Assembly: GCA_015058265.1 (NCBI GenBank)
Contig: SVCR01000064.1
Location: forward strand, 1-8,311
Origin: Clostridiales bacterium
GTDB taxonomy: Bacteria; Bacillota_A; Clostridia; Peptostreptococcales; Anaerovoracaceae
Direction: 5' to 3'
Length of the DNA: 8,311 bases
Position numbers and translations under genes: made by a program. The notes beneath the pieces are model-generated. The model made no database searches. It was not told the DNA's origin and was given only the letters and a program-made list of their open reading frames with translations. This document shows positions 1 to 6,429 of this stretch, piece after piece. Every line of letters starts with the position of its first letter. The stretch's first letter is position 1.

Positions 1-940
1 TCCTCATTTCATGCCTCATCCTGTCAAGTGGATCGGCAGCCTTATAGCTGCCCTGGACAGGAAACTGCTCGGTGAGCTGTCGGATGACGATCCGGAGAGT
101 CCGGCCAGAGACAGGAAGAAAGAGAAGGCTGCGGGAAGAGTTCTGGTGATCGCGGTCACGGCGTCTGCATTTCTTATTTCGTTTGCGGTCGTTGCGGGAG
201 CGTACAGCTTCGATGTGACAGCCGGAATCATCATAGAGTCGATACTTACATGCTATGTGCTGGCCATGACCAGCCTGAGAAGAGAGAGCATGAACGTATA
301 TGCAGCGCTGAAAAGCGGCGATCTCAAGGCTTCCAGGCGAGCTGTCTCTATGATAGTAGGTCGGGACACATCAGTTCTGGATGAGGATGGCGTCACCAGA
401 GCAGCGGTCGAGACAGTAGCGGAGAACTTCTCTGACGGAGTCATAGCGCCGATGATATATACCGCGATCGGCGGTCCGGTACTCGGACTTACATATAAAG
501 CCGTCAACACTATGGACTCTATGGTAGGCTATAAGAACGACCGCTATATGTGGTTCGGCGCTGCTGCCGCGAAGCTTGATGACGCGGTCAATTATATACC
601 TTCAAGACTGAGCGCTTTGCTCCTCATAGCCGCAAGTGCGATAGCCGGCAGAGACTTCAGCGCTGAAAGAGCTTTTCGAATCTGGAAGAGGGACAGGCGA
701 AACCACAAGAGCCCCAATGCAGCTCAGACAGAAAGCGCATGTGCCGGAGCGCTCGGGCTGCAGCTTGCCGGAGATGCGCAGTACTTCGGTAGAATAGTGC
801 GGAAGCCGACGATAGGAGATCCGGTCAGACCTATCGAATATGAAGATATCAAGAGAGTGAACAAGCTGATGATAACAGCATCAGTTATCGGAGAAATAAT
901 ATGTCTTGCAGCAATGTATCTGACATCAGTAATAAAGTAG
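1..940 (+). CDS. cbiB: CbiB, adenosylcobinamide-phosphate synthase (5' partial)
   Basis: Integral membrane enzyme that joins (R)-1-amino-2-propanol O-2-phosphate to the propionate of adenosylcobyric acid, giving adenosylcobinamide phosphate. The frame is already open at base 2 and reads P-H-F before the first ATG (position 11). Together with the following 'MPHPVKWIG' this matches the family N-terminal motif 'GDPxxxPHPVRxIG', so the true start lies upstream and ATG 11 is internal; roughly 20 residues are missing. Counting from that ATG, 'ETVAENFSDGVIAP' (134-147), 'KAVNTMDSMVGYKNDRY' (163-179), 'RRNHKSPNAAQTES' (229-242) and 'KPTIGD' (265-270) are CbiB signatures. Hydrophobic, probably membrane-spanning, stretches lie near 42-65, 70-88, 145-162, 195-213 and 285-306. 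A strongly charged loop (about 20-42) precedes the first of them. The 3' end overlaps cobD by 40 bases. The protein is called CobD in Pseudomonas nomenclature. Identification is firm. Confidence 0.96.
   Translation, partial: PHFMPHPVKWIGSLIAALDRKLLGELSDDDPESPARDRKKEKAAGRVLVIAVTASAFLISFAVVAGAYSFDVTAGIIIESILTCYVLAMTSLRRESMNVYAALKSGDLKASRRAVSMIVGRDTSVLDEDGVTRAAVETVAENFSDGVIAPMIYTAIGGPVLGLTYKAVNTMDSMVGYKNDRYMWFGAAAAKLDDAVNYIPSRLSALLLIAASAIAGRDFSAERAFRIWKRDRRNHKSPNAAQTESACAGALGLQLAGDAQYFGRIVRKPTIGDPVRPIEYEDIKRVNKLMITASVIGEIICLAAMYLTSVIK
890..894 (+). promoter_or_regulatory. Ribosome binding site deciding the cobD start
   Basis: GGAGA lies six bases before ATG 901, inside the end of cbiB. It favours ATG 901 over the in-frame GTG at 940, which would sit right at the cbiB stop codon and has no comparable purine-rich site before it. 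Confidence 0.6.
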
Positions 941-1962
941 TGCACGGGGGAGATGTGTACAGGAATTCGGTGAAGCTGGATTATTCAGTCAATCTCAATC
1001 CTGTCGCTTTGCCTGAGCCGGTAATGGATGCTGCTGTCAGCGGATTGAGGCTTGAGATGCATCAGTATCCGGATCCTTTTCAGCAGAGGCTCAAGGAGAG
1101 CATCGCAGATTATGAAGGCATCGAGCCCGATCGGATAATCTGCGGAAGCGGCGCTTCGGAGCTGATCATGGCGGTCTGCCATGCGTTCCTGCCGTGCAAG
1201 GCTCTCATAACTGCTCCTTCGTATGCAGGTTACAGAAGAGCGCTGAATGCAGTCGGGGCAGAAGTAAAAGAATACCTGATAGATGAGAGGTCCGGTTTCA
1301 GGCTGGATGAGGGATTCGCCGACGCGATAGAGGATGATACGGATATAGTCTTCATTACTGAACCGAATAATCCGAACGGGAGGCTCATAGACAGGGATGT
1401 CCTTGAGAAGATAACTGAGAAGTGTGAGGATAAAGGCGTCATCCTTGTCATCGATGAATGCTTCCTGCCACTTACCGAGAGAGGTCTTGAGAAGAGCCAT
1501 ATCCGCGGGAAAACACTTCATCTCCGTGCTTTTACCAAAACCTTCGCTATACCCGGGATCAGGATCGGATATATGATATCCGCAAGCCGTGAGATGCTGT
1601 CTGAGATCGCGATGCATCTTCCTGAATGGAATGTATCAAGGATCGCAGAGAGAACGGGAGAAGCCGCGGCGAAGGTGCTCGCCGAAACAGAATATCTGGC
1701 CGAGTCGGTCAGGATGATAGGCGTGGAGAGAGCATATCTCATGAAAGAACTGGAAAGCCTGGGGATCAAAGTATATGAAAGCGATACCAACTATCTGCTG
1801 CTGAGGAGCAGACCTGATCTGTACGACATGCTTCTGCAGAGGGGGATCCTTATCAGGCGGTGCGCGAATTTCAGCGGTCTTGATGACACATATTTCAGGA
1901 TAGCCATTCGCGGGCATGAGGATAATGAGCAGCTGATCGGAATACTGAGGGAGATAATATGA
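901..1962 (+). CDS. cobD: L-threonine-O-3-phosphate decarboxylase CobD (PLP-dependent, HisC-like)
   Basis: PLP enzyme that decarboxylates L-threonine O-3-phosphate to (R)-1-amino-2-propanol O-2-phosphate, the linker that CbiB attaches to the corrin ring. The 353-residue length is normal for fold-type I aminotransferases of the HisC/CobD group. Visible features: 'HGGDVY' (15-20), typical of the CobD N-terminus; cofactor phosphate loop 'GSGASE' (82-87); 'EPNNPNG' (154-160), whose Asn157 should contact the PLP ring oxygen; Asp185 in 'VIDECF', which should pair with the pyridine nitrogen; Lys213 in 'FTKTFAIPGIRIGY', the expected Schiff-base lysine; and a C-terminal Arg (333 or 337 in 'FRIAIR') for carboxylate binding. 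Motifs alone do not fully separate CobD from histidinol-phosphate aminotransferase, but the location between cbiB and cbiC and the 'HGGDVY' start make CobD the clear choice. It overlaps cbiB by 40 bases and cbiC by 4, suggesting translational coupling on both sides. Confidence 0.93.
   Translation: MSCSNVSDISNKVVHGGDVYRNSVKLDYSVNLNPVALPEPVMDAAVSGLRLEMHQYPDPFQQRLKESIADYEGIEPDRIICGSGASELIMAVCHAFLPCKALITAPSYAGYRRALNAVGAEVKEYLIDERSGFRLDEGFADAIEDDTDIVFITEPNNPNGRLIDRDVLEKITEKCEDKGVILVIDECFLPLTERGLEKSHIRGKTLHLRAFTKTFAIPGIRIGYMISASREMLSEIAMHLPEWNVSRIAERTGEAAAKVLAETEYLAESVRMIGVERAYLMKELESLGIKVYESDTNYLLLRSRPDLYDMLLQRGILIRRCANFSGLDDTYFRIAIRGHEDNEQLIGILREII
1947..1953 (+). promoter_or_regulatory. Ribosome binding site for cbiC
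   Basis: GAGGGAG lies five bases before ATG 1959, within the last codons of cobD. With the ATGA stop/start overlap at 1959-1962 it supports coupled translation of cobD and cbiC. Confidence 0.6.
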
Positions 1963-2597
1963 TCGAACATGTAAGACCCGGAGATATTGAATCAAGAAGC
2001 TTTGAGATCATTGCTGAGGAGCTGGCTGAAATGGGTATCGATCTCGATCCTGAACAGGATCTTATCATTCGCAGAGCGATACATACTTCCGCTGATTTCG
2101 ACTACGCAGATACACTGAGATTCTCACCGGATGCGGTCCGTATCGCACGAGATCTCATCAGGGGAGGCGCAGACATCGTTACCGACACCAATATGGCTTT
2201 GACCGGCATCAACAAGAAGAGACTGGCGGGATATGGCGGCGCTGTCCGCTGCTATATGGCAGAGGAATCGGTAGCTGCAGAGGCCGGACAGAGAGGCGTG
2301 ACGCGGGCAACTGTGAGCATGGAGCACGCGGCTGAAGATATCAAGGCGTCAGGGCGCAAAACGATATTCGCGATAGGGAATGCTCCGACAGCTCTGATAA
2401 CGCTCAGAGAGATGTATGACGAGGGGACATTCATCCCGGACTTCGTGATCGGAGTTCCGGTCGGATTCGTCAATGTAGTAGAGGCCAAAGAGCTGATACT
2501 TGAAACAGATATACCCCATATAGTCAACAGAGGAAGAAAGGGCGGCAGCAACGTCGCGGCCGCGATAGTCAACGCTCTGCTGTACGGGATGAAATAG
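1959..2597 (+). CDS. cbiC: CbiC, cobalt-precorrin-8 methylmutase
   Basis: Cytosolic isomerase that moves the methyl group from C11 to C12 of cobalt-precorrin-8, giving cobyrinate, the last ring-building step. At 212 residues it is full length for the CbiC/CobH family. His42 in 'RRAIHTSADFDY' (38-49) corresponds to the catalytic histidine of CobH. 'TDTNMALTGI' (75-84), 'AIGNAPTAL' (138-146), 'GVPVGFVNVVEAKE' (165-178) and the C-terminal glycine-rich 'GRKGGSNVAAAIVNAL' (192-207) are family hallmarks of the substrate-binding regions. The ATG overlaps the cobD stop as ATGA and is preceded by a good Shine-Dalgarno site, so the start is secure. Its substrate is the product of the CbiJ-E-T fusion encoded at the other end of the window. 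Confidence 0.97.
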   Translation: MIEHVRPGDIESRSFEIIAEELAEMGIDLDPEQDLIIRRAIHTSADFDYADTLRFSPDAVRIARDLIRGGADIVTDTNMALTGINKKRLAGYGGAVRCYMAEESVAAEAGQRGVTRATVSMEHAAEDIKASGRKTIFAIGNAPTALITLREMYDEGTFIPDFVIGVPVGFVNVVEAKELILETDIPHIVNRGRKGGSNVAAAIVNALLYGMK

Positions 2598-2665
2598 GCA
2601 AGAGCAATATTGAAGCGAAACGGTATATCGTAACAGATCGCATTTGAAATCGAACTAACTGAAGC
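2598..2665 (+). other. 68-base intergenic gap between cbiC and cbiD
   Basis: This is the longest non-coding stretch in the window. It is richer in A and T than the genes around it. I see no stable hairpin, T-run terminator or convincing -35/-10 pair. A six-base direct repeat TGAAGC occurs at 2611-2616 and again at 2660-2665, directly before the cbiD ATG. The Shine-Dalgarno match for cbiD is weak. Confidence 0.4.
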
Positions 2666-3796
2666 ATGAAAGAACTTCGCAGCGGATTCACTACCGGAAG
2701 CTGCGCGGCCGCGGCCGCTAAAGCCGCCTGTCTGATGCTGCTTTCCGGCAATACGAAAGAAACTATCTCCATAGTGACACCTAAGGGGCCGGTTTTCGAT
2801 GCGAAGATAGAAGATATAACAAGGACTCAGGATTCGGTGAAGTGCGCTGTCAGAAAAGACGGAGGAGATGATCCGGATGTGACGACTGGCGCGCTGGTAT
2901 ACGCCGAGGCCGCATTTGATAAAAGCATGGCAGATCAGGCCCGATATGTAAGGATATTCGGAGGCGAAGGTGTAGGAAGGATAACCAGACCCGGACTCGA
3001 TCAGCCTGTCGGAGAGGCAGCTATCAATTCTGTTCCCCGGAAGATGATCACGGATGGTGTCACTGAGGTCTGCAAGCTGTTTGACTACGAAGGCGGAATA
3101 ACAGTGACCATCTCTGTTCCGGGAGGGGAGAAGATAGCGGAGCACACATTCAACCCGAGACTCGGAATAGAGGGCGGGATCTCGATAATCGGAACCTCCG
3201 GCGTCGTAGAGCCGATGAGTGAGAAGGCCATTCTTGATACCATCAAGGTAGAATTGAGGCAGAAGAAGGCGGAAGGTCATACTGTTGCATTCATCTCGCC
3301 CGGCAACTACGGACTGGATTTTATGAAAGAAACATACGGCATGGATCTGGACAAGAGCGTAAAATGCAGCAACTTCATCGGCGATACTGTCGATATGGTC
3401 CGCGAGCTCGGCTTTGAGGGGATGCTGCTGACAGGGCATGCGGGCAAATTGGTCAAGGTATCCGGCGGCATCATGAACACGCACTCCCGGATGGCTGACT
3501 GCAGGATGGAGCTGATATCGGCTGCAGCTGCGCGTGAAGGAGCTTCGAACGATCTGATACTCCGGATACTCGATTGCCTTACGACAGAAGAAGCTTTCGC
3601 TTTGCTCGAGGCAGAAGGTATAACGGAGAAGGTAAGCTGCCGGATCATGAAAGGGATAATGTATCACCTGAACAAGAGGGCATCAGGTTCGCTCCGCATC
3701 GAATGCATCATGTATAACAAAGAAAACGGGATCCTCGCGGCTTCGGACGGAGCGGAGGATATGATAGACAGATACAGGGAGCAGTGGAATGGATAA
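2666..3796 (+). CDS. cbiD: CbiD, cobalt-precorrin-5B C1-methyltransferase
   Basis: SAM-dependent methyltransferase of the anaerobic pathway that methylates C1 of cobalt-precorrin-5B to give cobalt-precorrin-6A. It is not related to the CbiF/H/E/L methyltransferase family. The 376-residue length is usual. Recognisable blocks: 'GFTTGSCAAAAAKAA' (7-21); 'KDGGDDPDVTTG' (64-75); 'GGEGVGRITRPGL' (99-111); 'NPRLGIEGGISIIGTSGVV' (163-181); 'SPGNYGLDF' (211-219); 'SNFIGD' (235-240); and 'GHAGKLVKVSGGIMNTHS' (257-274). ATG 2666 is the only reasonable start: an in-frame TGA stands two codons upstream and the 'GFTTG' block begins at residue 7, as is normal. The ribosome binding site is poor compared with its neighbours. 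The 3' end overlaps cbiF by 8 bases. In many clostridial operons cbiE/cbiT/cbiL follow cbiD; here cbiF follows directly. Confidence 0.97.
   Translation: MKELRSGFTTGSCAAAAAKAACLMLLSGNTKETISIVTPKGPVFDAKIEDITRTQDSVKCAVRKDGGDDPDVTTGALVYAEAAFDKSMADQARYVRIFGGEGVGRITRPGLDQPVGEAAINSVPRKMITDGVTEVCKLFDYEGGITVTISVPGGEKIAEHTFNPRLGIEGGISIIGTSGVVEPMSEKAILDTIKVELRQKKAEGHTVAFISPGNYGLDFMKETYGMDLDKSVKCSNFIGDTVDMVRELGFEGMLLTGHAGKLVKVSGGIMNTHSRMADCRMELISAAAAREGASNDLILRILDCLTTEEAFALLEAEGITEKVSCRIMKGIMYHLNKRASGSLRIECIMYNKENGILAASDGAEDMIDRYREQWNG
3776..3781 (+). promoter_or_regulatory. Ribosome binding site for cbiF
   Basis: AGGGAG lies seven bases before ATG 3789, inside the final codons of cbiD. It supports the 8-base overlap start rather than a later one. 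Confidence 0.55.
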
Positions 3797-4559
3797 GGTA
3801 AATGTATATTTTGTCGGAGCGGGACCAGGAGCAGCTGATCTTATAACCGTCAGGGGAATGAGGCTCATTGCTGAGTCTGATGTGATCATATATGCGGGCT
3901 CGCTGGTCAATCCGGAGCTGCTGGGCTACGCGCGTGAAGACGCGGTCATACATAACAGCGCTTATATGACACTCGAGGAAGTGCTCGGGGTAATGAAAGA
4001 AGCAGCGGCTCAGGGCAAGACTGTATGCAGGCTGCATACAGGAGATCCGAGTCTGTACGGAGCTGTCAGAGAGCAGATGGATGCTCTGGATGAGATGGGG
4101 ATAACATACGAGTCATGTCCCGGCGTGTCGGCGGCCTTCGGAGCAGCTGCTTCGATGGATCTTGAGTATACGCTTCCGGGGCTGTCACAGTCTCTGATCA
4201 TCACCAGGATGGCAGGAAGGACAGCTGTTCCAGAGAAAGAGAGCATCGAAAGCTGGGCTGCGCACGATGCGACTATGGCTGTCTATCTCAGTACCGGGAT
4301 GCTGGGCGAGCTGACTGAGCGGCTTATCAGGGGCGGATATAAAGCGGATACTCCTGCCGCGATAATCTATAAAGCGACCTGGCCTGAAGAAGAATACTAT
4401 TACTGCAAGGTGTGCGAGCTCGAGGCGACAGCGGCCGATCACAATATCACTAAGACAGCCCTTATACTCGTAGGAGATGCTATAGGCAAGCACGGATATG
4501 ACAAGTCCAGACTGTATGACAAGAAATTCTCCACGGAATTCAGGAAGGCTGAAGAATAG
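3789..4559 (+). CDS. cbiF: CbiF, cobalt-precorrin-4 C11-methyltransferase
   Basis: SAM-dependent tetrapyrrole methylase that methylates C11 of cobalt-precorrin-4, producing cobalt-precorrin-5A, the substrate of CbiG encoded next. The 256-residue length is typical. The N-terminal 'YFVGAGPGAADLITVRG' (7-23) is the family glycine-rich motif in its CbiF/CobM form. 'IYAGSLVNPELL' (34-45), 'LHTGDPSLYGA' (82-92), 'PGVSAAFGAAA' (111-121) and 'TRMAGRTAVPE' (139-149) are further blocks of the SAM and substrate cleft. The C-terminal 'SRLYDKKFSTEFR' (240-252) is the CbiF-specific tail that separates it from CbiH, CbiE and CbiL. The start overlaps the end of cbiD by 8 bases and has a good Shine-Dalgarno site. 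A 33-base spacer separates it from cbiG. Confidence 0.97.
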   Translation: MDKVNVYFVGAGPGAADLITVRGMRLIAESDVIIYAGSLVNPELLGYAREDAVIHNSAYMTLEEVLGVMKEAAAQGKTVCRLHTGDPSLYGAVREQMDALDEMGITYESCPGVSAAFGAAASMDLEYTLPGLSQSLIITRMAGRTAVPEKESIESWAAHDATMAVYLSTGMLGELTERLIRGGYKADTPAAIIYKATWPEEEYYYCKVCELEATAADHNITKTALILVGDAIGKHGYDKSRLYDKKFSTEFRKAEE

Positions 4560-4592
4560 CTGACGGATGATCAGCAGAGTGAAATACCGAAC

Positions 4593-5588
4593 ATGAAGAT
4601 AAAGATGATCAGTTTTACGAATAGGGGATATGAGCTGGGACAGAAGATCGCTGCTTCACTCTCTTCGCATGAAACAGAATTGATCTTCAAGGGAAGGATG
4701 CAGGAAGGCAGAACAGAAGACATGCCTGTACCTGCTCCGGAAAAGCTGTCTGATATCTGCGGATCTGCCTTTGAACGCGGTATACCTCTCGTCTTCATCG
4801 GGGCGTCAGGTATCGCTGTCAGATCGATCGCTCCGTTCGTCAGAGATAAACTGCAGGATCCTCCGGTGCTGGATATCGATGAGCTGGGAAGATATGTTAT
4901 CCCGCTTCTGTCAGGGCACGTTGGCGGCGCGAATGAGCTGGCGGCAGAGATAGCCGCATCCATCGGCGCAGAGCCGGTCATAACGACTGCTACAGATATA
5001 AACGATGCTTTTCCGGTCGATGTTTTCGCTAAAGAGAACGGCTTGAGGATAGTCAACAGAGACGGGATAGCACGAGTATCGACTTCTGCTCTTGCAGGAA
5101 AGCCGGTCACTATCTCTATCAAGGATTATCCTCCTCAGGAACATGTGGATGTTGTAGTAACAGATGAGCCGGTACTCGCGGGCAAAGCGTCTCTCGTTCT
5201 GTCGCCGAAGAAGTACGCTCTGGGAATTGGATGCCGCAGAGGTAAACCGTTTGAAGAGCTCAGGGACTTCGCGCTCAGGATACTTGAAGAAAACGGGATC
5301 GAAGTGAGTGATGTCGGCTGCCTGGCAACGATAGATATCAAGAAGGATGAAGAGGGCCTGAAAGCCCTGTCGCAGGCATGGAGGATCCCGCTCATAACGT
5401 TTGACGCGGCGGTGCTTACAAGAGTTCAGGGTGATTTCTCATCATCGGGAACCGTTCTCAGCAAGGTCGGAGTCGACAATGTATGCGAGAGAGCTGCGGC
5501 CGCTGCAGCCGGAGCAGGATACGAACTCATCGTCCGCAAAACAGCTGAAAACGGGATGACAGCCGCAGTCGCTGCGGTCGGGCGGTAA
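4593..5588 (+). CDS. cbiG: CbiG, cobalt-precorrin-5A hydrolase
   Basis: Opens the delta-lactone ring of cobalt-precorrin-5A and releases the two-carbon fragment as acetaldehyde, giving cobalt-precorrin-5B for CbiD. It is specific to the anaerobic pathway. The 331 residues show the usual layout: an N-terminal domain (about 48-130) with 'FIGASGIAVRSIAPF' (68-82) and 'PLLSGHVGGANELA' (104-117), a middle region with 'TTATDINDAFPVDVFA' (131-146), and a C-terminal domain (about 208-330) with 'YALGIGCRRG' (208-217), 'FDAAVLTRV' (270-278) and 'VGVDNVCERAA' (292-302). In some species CbiG is fused to CbiH or CbiF; here it stands alone. ATG 4593 gives the normal 'MKIxMISFTNRGYEL' N-terminus. A second in-frame ATG at 4605 is possible, and the upstream Shine-Dalgarno site is weak (at best GAGTGA at 4577-4582), so the exact start is slightly uncertain. 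Confidence 0.95.
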   Translation: MKIKMISFTNRGYELGQKIAASLSSHETELIFKGRMQEGRTEDMPVPAPEKLSDICGSAFERGIPLVFIGASGIAVRSIAPFVRDKLQDPPVLDIDELGRYVIPLLSGHVGGANELAAEIAASIGAEPVITTATDINDAFPVDVFAKENGLRIVNRDGIARVSTSALAGKPVTISIKDYPPQEHVDVVVTDEPVLAGKASLVLSPKKYALGIGCRRGKPFEELRDFALRILEENGIEVSDVGCLATIDIKKDEEGLKALSQAWRIPLITFDAAVLTRVQGDFSSSGTVLSKVGVDNVCERAAAAAAGAGYELIVRKTAENGMTAAVAAVGR

Positions 5589-5650
5589 GAAAGCCGGTAC
5601 TTGCAGATACTAAAAAATACTACTCGATTTAGATATAACAGGGGGCATGC
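5589..5650 (+). other. 62-base AT-rich gap between cbiG and cbiH
   Basis: This gap is visibly richer in A and T than the surrounding genes (for example 5608-5640). It contains TATAAC at 5634-5639, but the only TTG-type -35 candidate (TTGCAG, 5601-5606) is 27 bases away, too far for a standard promoter. No hairpin with a T-run is seen. An internal promoter is possible but unsupported. Confidence 0.35.
5641..5645 (+). promoter_or_regulatory. Ribosome binding site for cbiH
   Basis: GGGGG (extended by the A at 5640) ends five bases before ATG 5651. Another ATG at 5647 is in a different frame and hits a stop after five codons, so 5651 is the real start. Confidence 0.55.
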
Positions 5651-6391
5651 ATGAACGTAGTTAAGGTAGTCGGAATGGGCCCGGGAATGGAGTCCATGAT
5701 GACTCAGCAGGCAATACAAGCTCTTGAGGAGTCAGATGTGATAGTAGGATATACTGTCTATCTCGATCTGCTCGGAGACAGATTCGCAGGCAAGGAATTC
5801 CTCTCAACTCCGATGAAGCAGGAGGCTGAGAGATGCAGGATGTGTTTCCGTGAGGCTCTCAAGGGAAAGAAGACATCGATGGTATGCAGCGGAGACACCG
5901 GTGTATACGGCATGGCATCGCTGATGTTCGAGATCCGCGAAGAGATGGGTATCCCGGAAGATGAGATCGGTATCGAGGTGATCCCGGGGATCACAGCAGC
6001 GATGAGCGGCGCGGCAGTTCTCGGCGCACCGCTTAATCATGATTTCTGCGTGATCAGCTTATCTGACCTGCTGACGCCGTGGGAGCTGATCGAGGGAAGA
6101 CTGAGAGCAGCTGCGGAAGGAGACTTTGCGATCGCGGTCTACAATCCGTCGAGCAAGAAGAGACATGACTACCTCCGCAAAGCCTGCGATATCCTCCTTG
6201 AAAAGGTATCACCGGACAGAGCCTGCGGATATGTTCGCAGCATCGGAAGAGATGGCGAGGAGTATCATACCTGCACTTTGGCAGAACTCAGAGATACTGA
6301 GGTGGACATGTTCACGACCGTTTTCATAGGAAACTCACAGAGCCGCATTATCGACGGAAGGCTCATTACCCCAAGAGGATATAAATTTTGA
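5651..6391 (+). CDS. cbiH: CbiH, cobalt-factor III C17-methyltransferase (ring contraction)
   Basis: SAM-dependent tetrapyrrole methylase that methylates C17 and drives contraction of the macrocycle, converting cobalt-factor III to cobalt-precorrin-4, the substrate of CbiF. The 246-residue length is that of a single-domain CbiH/CobJ. Motifs: 'VVGMGPGMESMMT' (6-18), 'VGYTVYLDLL' (32-41), 'SGDTGVYGMA' (80-89), 'PGITAAMSGAAVLGAPLNHDF' (112-132) followed by 'ISLSDLLTPW' (135-144), 'AVYNPSS' (162-168) and 'FIGNSQSRIIDGRLITPRGY' (225-244). The last block and the 'SLSDLLTPW' block are specific to the C17 enzyme. It has no C-terminal fusion, unlike the CbiH forms that carry a ferredoxin-like or CbiG extension. 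The start is backed by a strong G-rich ribosome binding site. A 38-base spacer separates it from the next gene. Confidence 0.97.
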   Translation: MNVVKVVGMGPGMESMMTQQAIQALEESDVIVGYTVYLDLLGDRFAGKEFLSTPMKQEAERCRMCFREALKGKKTSMVCSGDTGVYGMASLMFEIREEMGIPEDEIGIEVIPGITAAMSGAAVLGAPLNHDFCVISLSDLLTPWELIEGRLRAAAEGDFAIAVYNPSSKKRHDYLRKACDILLEKVSPDRACGYVRSIGRDGEEYHTCTLAELRDTEVDMFTTVFIGNSQSRIIDGRLITPRGYKF

Positions 6392-6404
6392 ACCAGTCTT
6401 TAGC

Positions 6405-6425
6405 GAAAAGGAGCAGAAAAGGAGC
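6405..6425 (+). repeat. Tandem copy of a Shine-Dalgarno-like 10-mer before the cbiJ-E-T gene
   Basis: GAAAAGGAGC occurs at 6405-6414 and again at 6416-6425, an 11-base period. The second copy puts AAAAGGAG five bases before ATG 6430 and is the functional ribosome binding site. The first copy has no start codon at usable distance (the in-frame TTG at 6388 lies before it). This supports ATG 6430 as the start of the fusion gene. Confidence 0.65.
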
Positions 6426-6429
6426 TGAG

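Noticed and set aside
1..940. ATG at 11 as the true start of cbiB
   Set aside because: The frame is open upstream to base 2 and reads P-H-F before this Met, completing the conserved N-terminal 'DPxxxPHPV' motif, so the gene begins before the window.
985..1617. A 210-codon open frame on the - strand opposite cobD
   Set aside because: It lacks family motifs, has unusual residue composition and is fully inside cobD, whose PLP-enzyme motifs are clear.
2705..2718. Two overlapping GCGGCCGC palindromes
   Set aside because: They simply encode the conserved alanine run of the CbiD 'GSCAAAAAKAA' motif with GC-rich codons; no regulatory meaning is supported.
2252..3667. A 471-codon open frame on the - strand opposite cbiC and cbiD, longer than any complete + strand gene here
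   Set aside because: It lies entirely opposite two unmistakable conserved genes, its translation is rich in Ser, Cys, His, Tyr and Arg with no recognisable domain, and it crosses the cbiC/cbiD gap without a gene-like start signal. It is a shadow produced by codon bias.
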